A stretch of 64,000 nt of DNA from Acidobacteriota bacterium (GCA_023429845.1 JAEZCY010000114.1:1-64000), one strand, 5' to 3'. Shown: positions 8,952-17,485, counted from the stretch's first letter. The notes: generated by a model not told the origin, from the sequence alone. A program made the numbers and translations.

Positions 8952-10241
8952 TCAGTACGTGCCGGCGGCGTCCGACTTGCGGTCGATGAAGCGCCGGCGG
9001 CCGCCGCGTGACTTCTGGATCTCGAAGGCGTCGAACAACTGGCCGGTCACGGTACGTGCCTCGAACGTCAACGCCTGTGGCGACACCGTGACCACCTGAT
9101 AGAGCTGCACGTTCGCGCCCGTGCGGGTCGCCCATGTGCGCTGCCGGCCCACCTCGTACATCCTCGGACCGCTCACCGACACCACGTACACCGTCCCGCC
9201 ATCGTCGCGGCGAGCCGCACCGTCGAGGAGGTTGTCGCCGCGGCCGTACGCGTGGTCGTGGCCCTGGAGCACGAGATCGACGTCGTACTTGTCGAACAGC
9301 GGCTTCCAGGCGGCGCGGAGTTCCGGGTTGTCGCGATCGGGAGCCACCGAGAACACGGGATGGTGGAACACGACGATCGTCCAGCGGTTCTTGTTGTCCT
9401 TCAGCCGCGACTCGAGCCACGCGGCCTGATCGGCGATCCGGGTCGGGTCGGCGGAGTTGAGGACGATGAAGCGCGCACCCTGGTAGTCGAACGAGTAGAC
9501 GCTTTCGGAGAGCCCTTCCGGACCGTCCTCGGGCAGGGCGAACTGGTGACGCCAGAGCGGCGCCAGCTGACTCGGGTCGTCCCTGTTCAGCCGCGAGTAC
9601 TCGTGGTTGCCGACGGCCGGAACCTGGGGCACCATCCCGTTCACCCAGCTGCCCGCGCCGAACCATTCCCCCCACTGGTCGTCGCTCTCTCCGACGCTCA
9701 CGAGGTCGCCTGCGTGCACGACGAACCTGGCTCGCGGCGCGTCCATGAACGCCGCCCGGATCGCCCGCGACCACAACGATCGGATGTCGTGCTGCGCATC
9801 ACCGAGATAGATGAAGGAGAACGGAGCGGGCTCGACACTGGCCGTCTGGAACTGGAACCACTCGCTCCACGTGCTGCCGTCGCCCACGCGGTAGGCGTAG
9901 AGCGTGCCCGGCCGCAGCGCCGTGAACCGAGCCTCGTGGTAGTAGGCGGTGCCTGCAGGCAGGGGCACGGCAGTCGTGCGCGCCGGCGAGCGGCGAGCGA
10001 GCGCGGCAAATGCCGGCGTGGCCGTGGCCTCGGCAATCTCTGCGAACGCCTCGTCCACGGGTGCGTTCGTGCGCCACGTGACTGCCTGCGTCCGCGCGGG
10101 GTCGTCGCGCCACGTGAGAACGACGCGAACAGGACGACGGCCGGCCTCAGCCGGAGCAACGGGGGAGGGGACCTGTGCCGACACGGTCGCCGAGCTGATG
10201 GCGAGCGCGCAGAGCAGGACGCCGACGCGGCGCACTGTCAT
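8952..10241 (-). CDS. Purple-acid-phosphatase-like metallophosphoesterase, secreted
   Basis: A 429-residue protein. The signal peptide VGVLLCALAISSATVSAQ is followed by a fibronectin-like N-terminal domain (PVRVVLTWRDDPARTQAVTW, LRPGTLYAYRVGD) and a calcineurin-type catalytic domain. Visible metal ligands are FIYLGDAQHD, HAGDLV, VGNHEYS, VFHHPVF and LQGHDHAYGR, in the family order. It should hydrolyse phosphate esters outside the cytoplasm. ATG 10241 directly precedes the signal peptide; the longer open frame upstream overlaps the divergent aldolase gene and is discarded. It heads a probable operon with the M14 peptidase. Confidence 0.88.
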   Translation of the reverse strand: MTVRRVGVLLCALAISSATVSAQVPSPVAPAEAGRRPVRVVLTWRDDPARTQAVTWRTNAPVDEAFAEIAEATATPAFAALARRSPARTTAVPLPAGTAYYHEARFTALRPGTLYAYRVGDGSTWSEWFQFQTASVEPAPFSFIYLGDAQHDIRSLWSRAIRAAFMDAPRARFVVHAGDLVSVGESDDQWGEWFGAGSWVNGMVPQVPAVGNHEYSRLNRDDPSQLAPLWRHQFALPEDGPEGLSESVYSFDYQGARFIVLNSADPTRIADQAAWLESRLKDNKNRWTIVVFHHPVFSVAPDRDNPELRAAWKPLFDKYDVDLVLQGHDHAYGRGDNLLDGAARRDDGGTVYVVSVSGPRMYEVGRQRTWATRTGANVQLYQVVTVSPQALTFEARTVTGQLFDAFEIQKSRGGRRRFIDRKSDAAGTY

Positions 10242-10300
10242 GGGATGCGAAAGTTTCGTGAAACGGGACGTAACGAGTCCGCGAGCCGGGAGCTTCGCGC

Positions 10301-10306
10301 ATCCTA
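10301..10306 (-). promoter_or_regulatory. Putative -10 box (TAGGAT) upstream of the metallophosphoesterase
   Basis: TAGGAT on the minus strand, about 60 nt before ATG 10241. The intervening leader contains a short palindrome, GTTTC-GT-GAAAC (top strand). Here the gene would have a real 5' leader, unlike most first genes in the window. Confidence 0.35.
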
Positions 10307-10404
10307 GCACGAAGCCCGACAGGACGATTTCCCCGCCCGCATCCCTCGTGCCAGGCTTCGCGGGCAGGCGCAAGAGCCGGCGCCGACGCATGACGGCCGC
10401 GGTG

Positions 10405-10410
10405 TAGGCT
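10405..10410 (+). promoter_or_regulatory. Putative -10 box (TAGGCT) of the aldolase-like gene
   Basis: TAGGCT lies 6 nt before GTG 10417 and immediately abuts the other in-frame GTG at 10411. Leaderless spacing favours 10417 as the start. Confidence 0.45.
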
Positions 10411-10416
10411 GTGAGC

Positions 10417-11538
10417 GTGGCCACCCTTTCCGAACTGCAGACGCCGCTCGTCGTGATTGATGCACCGACGATGACGCGCAACATCGAACGCATGGCGACG
10501 GCCGCGGCTGCCGGTGGCAAGCGGCTGCGGCCGCACGGCAAGACCCACAAGAGCGGGTGGGTCGCACGCCAGCAGATCGCCGCTGGCGCCGTGGGCGTGA
10601 CGTGTGCCAAGCCGGGCGAGGCCGAAGTGTTCGCCGCCGAGGGCATCGACGACATCCGCATCGCGTATCCCGTCTCCCCGTCGTACGCGCCGCGGGTGCT
10701 GTCGCTGATGGACGGCGTCCGCATCTCGACGATCATCGACGACCTGAGCGTCGCCCAGGCGTGGTCGGACGCGATGGAGGCGGCGGTCCGCAGGCTCGAG
10801 GTGCTCGTCAAGATCGATGTCGGCACGCATCGATGCGGCGTTGACCCGCGCCAGCGCGACGCCGTCGGCTTCATCGAAGCCGTCAGCCGCATGCCCGGGC
10901 TTCATCTCGCCGGGCTGCTGAGTCATGCTGGACATGCCTACGCCGCGACCTCCGCTGACGACGTGCGGCGCATCGCCCGCGACGAGGCGGCCCTGATGGC
11001 CGAACTCGTGGACGGTTGCCGGACGCGCGGCATCGAACTCGAGGAGATCAGCGTCGGCTCGACGCCCACTGCGCTGGCGAGCGCAGCGCTCGACGGCATC
11101 ACCGAACTGCGTCCCGGCAACTACGTCTTCCACGACCGCACGCAGGTAGGCCTGGGCGTGGTGGGATGGGATGGGTGCGCGCTGCGCATTCACGCCTCGG
11201 TCGTGTCGTGTCCCGCGCCCGACCGCCTGGTGCTGGACTCTGGCAGCAAGGTGCTGTCGTCGGACGCCGCGCGTACGTTTGCGGGGACCGCGACCGGCTT
11301 CGGGGTCGTGCTCGGCCCGGACGGGGCGCCTGACGCGGGCCTGTCGATCGAGAGGCTGTCGGAAGAGCACGCGGTGGTGCGCGTGACGGGGAGCACGCGC
11401 CTCGGGGTGGGCGACCGCGTCACGGTCGTCCCCAACCACGCGTGCGTGGTCGCCAACCTCGCGAACACCTACGTGGTGGCCGACGGCGACGACGTGCTGG
11501 ACAAGTACAAGGTGGACGCACGCGGTTGCGTCAACTGA
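10417..11538 (+). CDS. D-threonine aldolase / D-serine dehydratase-like PLP enzyme
   Basis: A 373-residue fold-type III PLP enzyme of the DSD1/D-threonine aldolase family. The PLP lysine sits in LRPHGKTHKSGW, followed by TCAKPGEAEVFAAEGIDDI, VKIDVGTHRCGV and GLLSHAGHAY. The C-terminal VVPNHACVVANL supplies the His and Cys typical of the metal site in this family. It should cleave or dehydrate beta-hydroxy D-amino acids to glycine plus aldehyde or to keto acid; which reaction is not decided by sequence. The start follows from the -10 box at 10405-10410; GTG 10411 would add two residues. The next gene is an orphan BMC shell protein with its own promoter, 15 nt downstream. Confidence 0.85.
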   Translation: MATLSELQTPLVVIDAPTMTRNIERMATAAAAGGKRLRPHGKTHKSGWVARQQIAAGAVGVTCAKPGEAEVFAAEGIDDIRIAYPVSPSYAPRVLSLMDGVRISTIIDDLSVAQAWSDAMEAAVRRLEVLVKIDVGTHRCGVDPRQRDAVGFIEAVSRMPGLHLAGLLSHAGHAYAATSADDVRRIARDEAALMAELVDGCRTRGIELEEISVGSTPTALASAALDGITELRPGNYVFHDRTQVGLGVVGWDGCALRIHASVVSCPAPDRLVLDSGSKVLSSDAARTFAGTATGFGVVLGPDGAPDAGLSIERLSEEHAVVRVTGSTRLGVGDRVTVVPNHACVVANLANTYVVADGDDVLDKYKVDARGCVN

Positions 11539-11544
11539 TACACT
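11539..11544 (+). promoter_or_regulatory. Putative -10 box (TACACT) of the BMC gene
   Basis: TACACT begins just after the aldolase stop (11536-11538) and ends 9 nt before the ATG at 11554, so the shell protein probably has its own leaderless transcript. Confidence 0.5.
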
Positions 11545-11553
11545 CTTGCCCCT

Positions 11554-11847
11554 ATGGCGCAGGGTACGCGTGAGGTCGGCGACGCGCTCGGGATGATCGA
11601 GACCCGGGGGCTCATAGGCATGGTCGAGGCAACCGATGCCATGCTGAAGACGGCAAACGTCACGTTCGTCAGCTGGCAGAAGGTGGACGCCGGTCTCGTC
11701 ACCTCGATCGTGCGCGGCGACGTCGCCGCCGTGAAGGCCGCGACCGACGCCGGTGCGGCTGCCGCACGCCGCGTCGGCGAACTCGTGGGTGTGCACGTCA
11801 TCCCGCGGCCCGCAGACGACGTGGAGCAGATCTTCCCCATCGGGTAG
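11554..11847 (+). CDS. Bacterial microcompartment shell protein, BMC-H type
   Basis: A 97-residue single-domain BMC protein of the PduA/EutM/CcmK class: [26 protein letters not shown] followed by [19 protein letters not shown] and [12 protein letters not shown]. Such proteins form the hexameric tiles of polyhedral protein organelles. No other shell protein (BMC-T, BMC-P/EutN) or encapsulated aldehyde enzyme lies in this window, so the gene is isolated from any full locus here. It could be a satellite tile for a compartment encoded elsewhere, or have a compartment-free role. The PLP aldolase just upstream could make an aldehyde, but linking the two is speculative. Confidence 0.92.
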   Translation: MAQGTREVGDALGMIETRGLIGMVEATDAMLKTANVTFVSWQKVDAGLVTSIVRGDVAAVKAATDAGAAAARRVGELVGVHVIPRPADDVEQIFPIG

Positions 11848-11853
11848 CTCCCG

Positions 11854-12174
11854 CTACTCGATCACCACCGCCGTTCCGCTCGCGCTCACCATCAGCATGC
11901 TGCCGCCGTTGCCGATGGTTTCGTAGTCCAGGTCCACACCGATCACGGCATTCGCGCCGAGCGACGCCGCCTGCTGCTGCATCTCCTGCACCGCGATGTC
12001 CTTGGCCTTGCGCAACTCGGACTCGTACGCCGCGGACCGGCCGCCGACGATGTCGCGGATGCCCGCGAAGATGTCGCGGAAGATGTTCGCACCAAGGATC
12101 GCCTCGCCGCTGACCAGGCCGATGTACTTCACGACCTTCGCGTTGTCGAGCGTGTTCGTCGTCGTTACCAGCAT
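11854..12174 (-). CDS. YbjQ / UPF0145 (DUF74) family protein
   Basis: A 106-residue protein matching the YbjQ family: [23 protein letters not shown], the central [21 protein letters not shown] and the C-terminal [16 protein letters not shown]. Family members form small cytosolic pentamers, and their biochemical role is not established. It is the last gene of thiO-phhB-ybjQ, 43 bp after phhB. A GAAGGA sequence 5 nt before the ATG supports this start. It faces the BMC gene tail-to-tail with a gap of 6 bp. Confidence 0.85.
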   Translation of the reverse strand: MLVTTTNTLDNAKVVKYIGLVSGEAILGANIFRDIFAGIRDIVGGRSAAYESELRKAKDIAVQEMQQQAASLGANAVIGVDLDYETIGNGGSMLMVSASGTAVVIE

Positions 12175-12217
12175 GTCGTTCCTTCGCGTGGCCTCGGGTT
12201 GTCGGTGAGCGCGGGTC

Positions 12218-12523
12218 CTACTTCTCCACGACAGTGTATGGCGCGGCCAGCTGATTGGCGACGCGTGCCGCGTCCACGTCCTTCCGAGTGACGCCCTGGG
12301 CCGTGTGCGTCCAGAATCGCACCGTCAGGCGCCGGTACTCGAGCACGAAGTCGGGATGGTGATCGGCCGCTTCCGCCTCGAAGGCGAGCCGCGTCAGCAG
12401 CGTCACGGCATCCGGAAAGCTCGTGATCGTGAACTGCCGCTGGATGGCATTCCCGTCGACAGCCCACCCCGGCAAGGACGCGAGTGCAGCGTCGAGCTGC
12501 GCAGAATCGAGGCGGTCGGACAC
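12218..12523 (-). CDS. phhB: Pterin-4a-carbinolamine dehydratase
   Basis: A 101-residue protein of the PCD/DCoH family, which dehydrates 4a-hydroxytetrahydrobiopterin. The active-site motif [23 protein letters not shown] is intact. The start is GTG 12523, preceded by a strong AGGAGG 5 nt away, one of the clearest ribosome sites in the window and typical here of a gene inside an operon. It lies 15 bp after thiO. No phenylalanine hydroxylase is visible nearby, so a role in general pterin or molybdopterin recycling is also possible. Confidence 0.9.
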   Translation of the reverse strand: MSDRLDSAQLDAALASLPGWAVDGNAIQRQFTITSFPDAVTLLTRLAFEAEAADHHPDFVLEYRRLTVRFWTHTAQGVTRKDVDAARVANQLAAPYTVVEK

Positions 12524-12538
12524 GAGCCCCTCCTGAGA

Positions 12539-13645
12539 TCAGAGGTCGAAGCGAGCTGGTGAAAGTGTCGCCGGCACGGGCGCTGCGTGGTCTCGCACCA
12601 CCCGCGCCACGATGTCGGCCGTGAGTGGCGCCAGCAATGCGCCGTGCCGGAAATGCCCGGTGGCATACACGAGGCCCCGTGTGCGCTGCGACGCGCCGAT
12701 GATCGGCAAGCCGTCAGGGGAGCCCGGACGCAACCCGACGCGCACTTCGGAGAAGTTGGCGTCGGTAAGCGTCGGCACGACGGCCTGGGCGGCGGCACAC
12801 AGGCGTGCGACGCCCGCAACCGTCGCGCGCGCATCGAACCCGGCCTGCTCCATCGTCGCTCCGACGAGCAACTCGTCGCCCCACGGCACCATGTAGCAGT
12901 CACGTCCCCAGAGCACCCGGCGCACGTTGCTGCCGTGCACCAGCAGGCGCAGCAACTGCCCCCGCACCGGCGACGTCGGTGCAGCGGGGTGGCCTTCGAT
13001 CGGCAGTTGCATCGACCACGCGCCGGCAGTGACGACGACGTGGGGCGCCTCGAGGGTGCGGGCGTGCGTCTCGACGAGGAGGCGACCGTCGCGCTCGACG
13101 ACGCGGAGCACCCGTTCGGCGTCGAGGAACGCCGCATCGTGGTGCAGCGTGGCCACCCGCAGCGCCTCGACGAGATCGCGGATTCGCACGGCTCCGTGCA
13201 TCTCGATGAGCAGCGCGGCATAGTGGGGCGCCGCCAGAGGCTCCAGATCACGCACCGCTGCCGCGTCGTCGATGAACTGGCAGGGCACACCCTGGGCGTT
13301 CAGGCGGTCGGCAAGCGTCCGGAGGTCGGCCGCTGCCTCGTCCGAGTCGGCCAGCTGCAGCGTGCCGCGCCGCACGTACGGCACCTGGAGATCGGAGTCA
13401 CGCTGCACGCGCGCGACGAATCCGTCGTAGAGCGACAAGCTCTCCGAGCCGAGCTGCTGCAACGCGCCCTCGTGGCGCCCCTCGATGTGCGGGCACAGCA
13501 TGCCGGCTGATGCCTGCGATGCGCCAGACCCAGGCGTGCTCGCGTCCAGCACGAGCACCCTCGCGCCGTCGCGGGCCAGTGAATGGGCGATGGCACAGCC
13601 AATGAGCCCAGCGCCTATGACGATGACATCGGGAGACGCCGACAC
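12539..13645 (-). CDS. thiO: Glycine oxidase ThiO-like FAD-dependent oxidoreductase
   Basis: A 368-residue DAO-family flavoenzyme. The FAD-binding VIVIGAGLIGCAIAHSLARDG is N-terminal, followed by ASAGMLCPH, the FMN-like VVTAGAWSMQL, and the C-terminal GLRPGSPDGLPIIGASQRTRGLVYATGHFRHGALLAP that closes the FAD site. The overall order matches glycine oxidase ThiO, which makes iminoglycine for the thiamin thiazole. No other thi genes are adjacent, so D-amino-acid or sarcosine oxidation remains possible. A TACACT box ends 7 nt before the GTG start. Confidence 0.82.
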   Translation of the reverse strand: MSASPDVIVIGAGLIGCAIAHSLARDGARVLVLDASTPGSGASQASAGMLCPHIEGRHEGALQQLGSESLSLYDGFVARVQRDSDLQVPYVRRGTLQLADSDEAAADLRTLADRLNAQGVPCQFIDDAAAVRDLEPLAAPHYAALLIEMHGAVRIRDLVEALRVATLHHDAAFLDAERVLRVVERDGRLLVETHARTLEAPHVVVTAGAWSMQLPIEGHPAAPTSPVRGQLLRLLVHGSNVRRVLWGRDCYMVPWGDELLVGATMEQAGFDARATVAGVARLCAAAQAVVPTLTDANFSEVRVGLRPGSPDGLPIIGASQRTRGLVYATGHFRHGALLAPLTADIVARVVRDHAAPVPATLSPARFDL

Positions 13646-13652
13646 GGGTCAC

Positions 13653-13658
13653 AGTGTA
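13653..13658 (-). promoter_or_regulatory. Putative -10 box (TACACT) of thiO
   Basis: TACACT on the minus strand, 7 nt before GTG 13645, with no Shine-Dalgarno between; a leaderless configuration. Confidence 0.55.
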
Positions 13659-13744
13659 CGCCCACCAACGTCGGGTCCGGCGACGCCGACACCCTGTTGC
13701 GGGGACGTGCGGATGGCCGCCGTTGCGACTGAATCGCAGACGGC

Positions 13745-14503
13745 TTACCGTCGCCGGAGATCGCGGAACTGCACCTGCGCGGCGTAGTCCTGCTGCAGGG
13801 CGAAGCCCGCGCGCACCCTGTCCACCGTCAGCCCGTAGCTGCCCGCCAAGGTGCCGAGCGTCACGTCCAGCGACGCGCGCAGCGCACTGATGTCCACGCG
13901 CACCGTTGGGGCCGTGGCCGGCGTGTCGAGGCGACCCGCAAGCAGGATCTGATCGTCGGCGAGCACCTGCCCGGTGAGAGGCACGGTCGCGGTCGGCTCG
14001 GCCGAGTCCACCAGCGTGCCCGTGATCTGATCGCCGACCTGGGTCACGCGCAGGGTGACCGTGCCGCTCGTCGGCGCGCCAGGCGCACAGATCGGGCTCG
14101 TGGACGCAGCGTTACAGGATGTCTGCAGGCGCACGGACATCCCCGTCCAGGTGCCGTTGTAGTCCGGCACCACGCGCAAGGCGAGACTTCCGGCCGCTGA
14201 AGCGGACGTGGCGGTCACCGTTGCGCGACCCGCACGGCCCGCGGTCGCCTGTCCGGCCGGGCTGACTGCAATCACCGTGGAGTCCGTGCTCACCCAGCTC
14301 ACACCAGTGACCGGCGCACCGGCGCTCGTCACCGTCAACGGGATCGTCTCCCCCGCACCCAGCGTCGCCCGCGGCGCGGTCACCTGCAGCGTCCCCGACG
14401 GCGTCGTCGGCGTGCCGTTCGAGTCGTCACACGCGACGCTGGCAGCAAGGAGAAGCGCAAGGGTGGTGGCAGCCGGGCCGGACACGTACACGCGAGGCAT
14501 CAC
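13745..14503 (-). CDS. Lipoprotein with a bacterial Ig-like (Big_2) domain
   Basis: A 252-residue exported protein. The lipobox LLAASVAC is followed by a Thr/Pro linker, then an Ig-like domain (LQVTAPRATLGAGETIPLTVTSAG, VSWVSTDSTVIAVSPAGQATAGRAGRATVTAT) of the type found in surface adhesins. A second beta-rich part (YNGTWTGMSVRLQTSC, VTQVGDQITGTLVDS) resembles domains found in many Acidobacteria-like secreted proteins but has no assigned function. It stands alone and diverges from the gene at 14521. GTG 14503 and ATG 14500 are both possible starts; the -10 box spacing favours the GTG. Confidence 0.75.
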   Translation of the reverse strand: MMPRVYVSGPAATTLALLLAASVACDDSNGTPTTPSGTLQVTAPRATLGAGETIPLTVTSAGAPVTGVSWVSTDSTVIAVSPAGQATAGRAGRATVTATSASAAGSLALRVVPDYNGTWTGMSVRLQTSCNAASTSPICAPGAPTSGTVTLRVTQVGDQITGTLVDSAEPTATVPLTGQVLADDQILLAGRLDTPATAPTVRVDISALRASLDVTLGTLAGSYGLTVDRVRAGFALQQDYAAQVQFRDLRRR

Positions 14504-14509
14504 GGCGCG

Positions 14510-14515
14510 ACTGTA
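14510..14515 (-). promoter_or_regulatory. Putative -10 box (TACAGT) of the Ig-domain lipoprotein
   Basis: TACAGT on the minus strand, 6 nt before GTG 14503, inside the 17-bp gap shared with the divergent gene at 14521. Confidence 0.45.
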
Positions 14516-14520
14516 GCAAG

Positions 14521-15045
14521 ATGGTCAGGTCTGCGAAAGCCGTGCGCATCATCAGTCCAGAAATCCCGAGAGCCGCGATCGACGCGGAGATCCGTGCTGC
14601 CACGTATCCCGGCCACGTGCCCGCGCGATGGGCGCTGCCCCTGCTCGACGAGCTGGAGCGCGCGGGCGGGCACTGGACGGCCGTGGTCCTCGAGGAAGAC
14701 ACGTTCGGTGACGTGTGGCTGCCTGAGCATGCCGGCGAGCCCTGTCATGGAGACGCGCGGCGGCTCGGTGACACCGCGGGTGGCATGCGGTTGCGCGATG
14801 CGGCGGCGTGGTTGGCCGAGCATCACGACGCCTACGCCGCGGCAAACCCCTCCTGCTGGGGACGCATCTCCCACGCGTCGCGCCGACCGGCCGCGCCGCT
14901 CGTGCTGTCGCGGCACTCGGTGGGCGATCGCGTGAAACCGGCACACGTGGCACTCGTCGTGGTGGACGGCTTGCACAGGGCGTTGGGCCTTTGGCTGAGC
15001 GGCCGCCGCTCCTGCGAGGCATACCTGTTCGAAGCCGGCGGGTAG
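14521..15045 (+). CDS. Hypothetical protein, 174 residues
   Basis: I do not recognise this protein. It has a balanced residue mix with features of a soluble folded domain: WALPLLDELERAGGHWTAVVLEED, a run of Ala/His/Trp (LRDAAAWLAEHHDAYAAANPSCWGR) and a C-terminal strand VKPAHVALVVVDGLHRALGLWL. The VVVDGLHRALG stretch recalls ParB-like DGxHR motifs, but the surrounding residues do not clearly support that family. It diverges from the Ig-domain lipoprotein with only 17 bp between them, and converges on the secreted protein at 15058. The opposite strand here is Arg-rich, so this is the likelier coding strand. Confidence 0.6.
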   Translation: MVRSAKAVRIISPEIPRAAIDAEIRAATYPGHVPARWALPLLDELERAGGHWTAVVLEEDTFGDVWLPEHAGEPCHGDARRLGDTAGGMRLRDAAAWLAEHHDAYAAANPSCWGRISHASRRPAAPLVLSRHSVGDRVKPAHVALVVVDGLHRALGLWLSGRRSCEAYLFEAGG

Positions 15046-15057
15046 CCTGCTCCTACC

Positions 15058-15654
15058 TCAATCCCGGGGCGGCTTCTCGCCCTCGCGACGCGTCTCGGTG
15101 CGAGAGTTCGGCGTAACCCATGTGGCGGCGGGCTTGTCGCCCCTGTGTGGGCGCCGCTGCTGCTCCTGATCGATGTTGCGTCCGTCCTCGCGACGCGTGA
15201 TCCACGTCGCAGCCGGCACGTCGTTGTCGCGCGAACGGCGCCTGCCATCCCGCCCGTCGCCGGCATGGCCGTCGCGCTGTCGGTGGCCGGAGTGGTCGTC
15301 CGGCGCCAAGGCGCGCGGAGAGCCGACGACCACGAGGCCTGGCACCACGTTCGTGACGTGCTGCTCGACCGACACGGCGGGTGACTCGGCGCCACGCTTG
15401 TCGGGCCGAGAGCCTGTCCGGACGAGCGCGGTGATCACCCGCTCGCCAAGCCCTTCGCGCTTGAGGTCGTGGATGTCGGTAAAGTCGAGCGTGAACGGGC
15501 CGCCGTCCGCTTCGATCACGGCGATCAGCAGTTCGTCGCCAAGCCCCGAGCGATGGAGCTCGATCACGTCGCGCAGCGTCAGGTCACCCGCGCGGGCAGG
15601 GCCGGGAACGAACAACAGTGCGGCAACGACCAGGAAAAGCAGCGCGCGAGTCAT
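15058..15654 (-). CDS. Secreted hypothetical protein with duplicated short motifs
   Basis: A 198-residue protein with a clear signal peptide (TRALLFLVVAALLFVPGPARAG). The first domain has two related stretches, LRDVIELHRSGLGDELLIAVIEADGG and DIHDLKREGLGERVITALVRTG, a pattern of helix-Gly-helix repeats common in acidobacterial secreted proteins of unknown role. The C-terminal half is hydrophilic and disordered, rich in Arg, Asp and His, and holds a repeat pair PAATWITR / PAATWVTP. A GAGGAGATGTC sequence directly before the ATG is a good ribosome site. No function can be assigned. Confidence 0.6.
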   Translation of the reverse strand: MTRALLFLVVAALLFVPGPARAGDLTLRDVIELHRSGLGDELLIAVIEADGGPFTLDFTDIHDLKREGLGERVITALVRTGSRPDKRGAESPAVSVEQHVTNVVPGLVVVGSPRALAPDDHSGHRQRDGHAGDGRDGRRRSRDNDVPAATWITRREDGRNIDQEQQRRPHRGDKPAATWVTPNSRTETRREGEKPPRD

Positions 15655-15878
15655 GACATCTCCTCGGGACGGCGATACGCCGCGACCCGGAATGCGTGCA
15701 AGATCCGCCGCGGCCGCTACTGTCCCCCGTGGGACGCAAGCGTGTCCTGCACAGGCGTCATCGCCTCAGCGAAGGGCCAGGCGCTGGAGCGGCCAGGCGC
15801 TGCCGGGCCTGTAGCCGTGAAAGGGCACAGGGTTTGCCGTTCCCCCTGGTGCGCGTCGCCAGGCGGCGGAGTAGACAC

Positions 15879-16994
15879 ATGGAACACCGTGCCCTCGTTG
15901 CAGTTGCCCTCGTCGCAGGAAGCGTCGCCGCTGCGGGCGCTGGCGGCTACCTGGCCGTGCGCCAGATGGCGGGTCCCGCGAATGGCGCGTCTGCGGCCGA
16001 GGTGCTCGCCGTGTCTACCGAGGCACCGAACGTGAGCGGCACCGAGGCCGAAATCCTTCCGCCTTCACTGGACCCGAGCACCGATCCTGACGCCGCGCCG
16101 ACTCCGCGCGGAGCCGCTGCGCCGCCGCCCCCTTCCGCTGCGCGACCCGCCGCGCCGCGCCCGAGCCGTCCGACTACCACGGTTCCTCCGGCCGCGGCCC
16201 AGCCGCCAGCGTCTCAGGCGATTCCCGGGACGAGGCCCAGCGCAGCCCCGGCTGCGCCACGGGCCGAGCCGCGTCCGGCGCCGCCGGCGCCCGCCGTCCC
16301 CAGCGATCCCGATGAGGGCTGGAGTTCGAGCGCCGCTCGAACCACACACGCCACGCCCAGCGAGAGGCGCGACGACACCTGGCCAGAGCCGGCAGGCGAC
16401 GTGGACGCCACGCTGCCCAGCCAGGCACCGGTGGTTTCGACAGCACCGGCGCCCTCGCCTGTCCGGCGGCTGGAGTCGGTCACGATCCCTGCCGACAGCG
16501 TGATCGGCGTGCAGCTCGAGAACACCGTCTCCACGCAGACGGCTCGCGTCGAGGATCCCGTCCGCGCGCGGGTCACGCGGGATGTGCGCGTTGGGGGCGC
16601 CGTCGTGGCACCAGCGGGCTCCCGACTGGTCGGCAGCGTCACCCTCGTGGAGGAGGGCGGCAAGATCCGCGATCGTGCGCGGCTCGGCGTTCGCTTCCAC
16701 ACGCTGGTGCTCGCCGACGGCACACAGGTGCGGCTGCCCACCGAGACCATCTACCGCGACGGCGAATCGCCGTCGGGCCGGAGCGCCGCGAAGATCGGCG
16801 GCGCGGCGGCTGGCGGCGCCATCATCGGCGCGATCCTGGGAGGCGGCAAGGGCGCCCTCATCGGCGCGGCAACCGGGGCTGGGAGCGGCACCGCCGTGGC
16901 GATGACCGGGGACCGCCGGCCCGCGGAGCTCCGCGCCGGGCAGCCGGTGACGGTGCGCGTCACCGAGAACGTCCCAACCGAGATCGAGCGGTAA
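15879..16994 (+). CDS. Proline-rich envelope protein with C-terminal glycine zipper
   Basis: A 371-residue protein. An N-terminal hydrophobic anchor (LVAVALVAGSVAAAGAGGYLAV) is followed by about 170 residues of Pro/Ala-rich, probably extended linker. A beta-rich domain then starts SVTIPADSVIGVQLENTVSTQTARVEDPVRARV and includes GSVTLVEEGGKIRDRARLGVRFHTL. Near the end is a glycine zipper, AAAGGAIIGAILGGGKGALIGAATGAG. The layout suggests a protein anchored in the inner membrane and spanning the periplasm, but there is no known function. ATG 15879 is chosen because it starts the anchor and lies 8 nt after GGCGGAG; the frame is open further upstream. Confidence 0.65.
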   Translation: MEHRALVAVALVAGSVAAAGAGGYLAVRQMAGPANGASAAEVLAVSTEAPNVSGTEAEILPPSLDPSTDPDAAPTPRGAAAPPPPSAARPAAPRPSRPTTTVPPAAAQPPASQAIPGTRPSAAPAAPRAEPRPAPPAPAVPSDPDEGWSSSAARTTHATPSERRDDTWPEPAGDVDATLPSQAPVVSTAPAPSPVRRLESVTIPADSVIGVQLENTVSTQTARVEDPVRARVTRDVRVGGAVVAPAGSRLVGSVTLVEEGGKIRDRARLGVRFHTLVLADGTQVRLPTETIYRDGESPSGRSAAKIGGAAAGGAIIGAILGGGKGALIGAATGAGSGTAVAMTGDRRPAELRAGQPVTVRVTENVPTEIER

Positions 16995-17029
16995 GGCGCT
17001 GTTGCCGCATCCGGGTCGGGACGGTTCGC

Positions 17030-17035
17030 TATACT
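17030..17035 (+). promoter_or_regulatory. Putative -10 box (TATACT) of the DUF442 gene
   Basis: TATACT ends 6 nt before ATG 17042, with GCGGGG between. It is one of the strongest leaderless candidates and drives the two-gene unit with the decarboxylase. Confidence 0.6.
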
Positions 17036-17041
17036 GCGGGG

Positions 17042-17485
17042 ATGGTTGAAGGAGTGGTCAACTTCACGAAGGTGGACGCGACGGTCGCGTGTGGCGGTGA
17101 AACGACGCACGAAGCCATCGCCGAGCTGGCGCGGCAGGGTTTCACGTCCGTCGTGAACCTGCGGCTGCCGAGCGAGCCCGGCGTTACCGAGGAAGCGGAT
17201 GTCGTGCAGGCTGCGGGCCTGCGGTACTTCCATCTCCCCATGAACCCCAACGCGCCGGAGTTCGAGACCGCCACCGCGTTCCTCGACGTGGTCGCCGATT
17301 CGTCCAACCAGCCCGTGTACATCCATTGCGCGTCGGCCAACCGCGTCGGCGGCGTGTGGGCGATCAAGCGCGTCGTCCAGGACGGCTGGACGCGTGAGCA
17401 GGCCATCGAGGAGGCGCAGGCCATCGGCATGCGCAGCCCGGTGATGCTCGACTTCGTCACCCGCTTCCTCGACAACCACGCGTGA
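17042..17485 (+). CDS. DUF442 / beta-lactamase-hydrolase-like phosphatase-fold protein
   Basis: A 147-residue protein with a tyrosine-phosphatase-like fold: VACGGETTHEAIAELARQGFTSVVNLRLPSEPG followed by a PTP-type loop VYIHCASANRVGGVWAIKRV. The loop keeps HC and R, but has Ala where classical PTPs have Gly, the DUF442 version. Members are found free or fused to a metallo-hydrolase in sulfur-related operons; substrates are unknown. Here the stop overlaps the start of a PLP decarboxylase (GTGA), so the two are coupled, an unusual pairing that might hint at a shared metabolite. Confidence 0.8.
   Translation: MVEGVVNFTKVDATVACGGETTHEAIAELARQGFTSVVNLRLPSEPGVTEEADVVQAAGLRYFHLPMNPNAPEFETATAFLDVVADSSNQPVYIHCASANRVGGVWAIKRVVQDGWTREQAIEEAQAIGMRSPVMLDFVTRFLDNHA

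Noticed and set aside
8929..9774. N-terminal extension of the M14 peptidase to 9774
   Set aside because: This part is antisense-frame shadow of the metallophosphoesterase; the signal peptide begins at ATG 8928.
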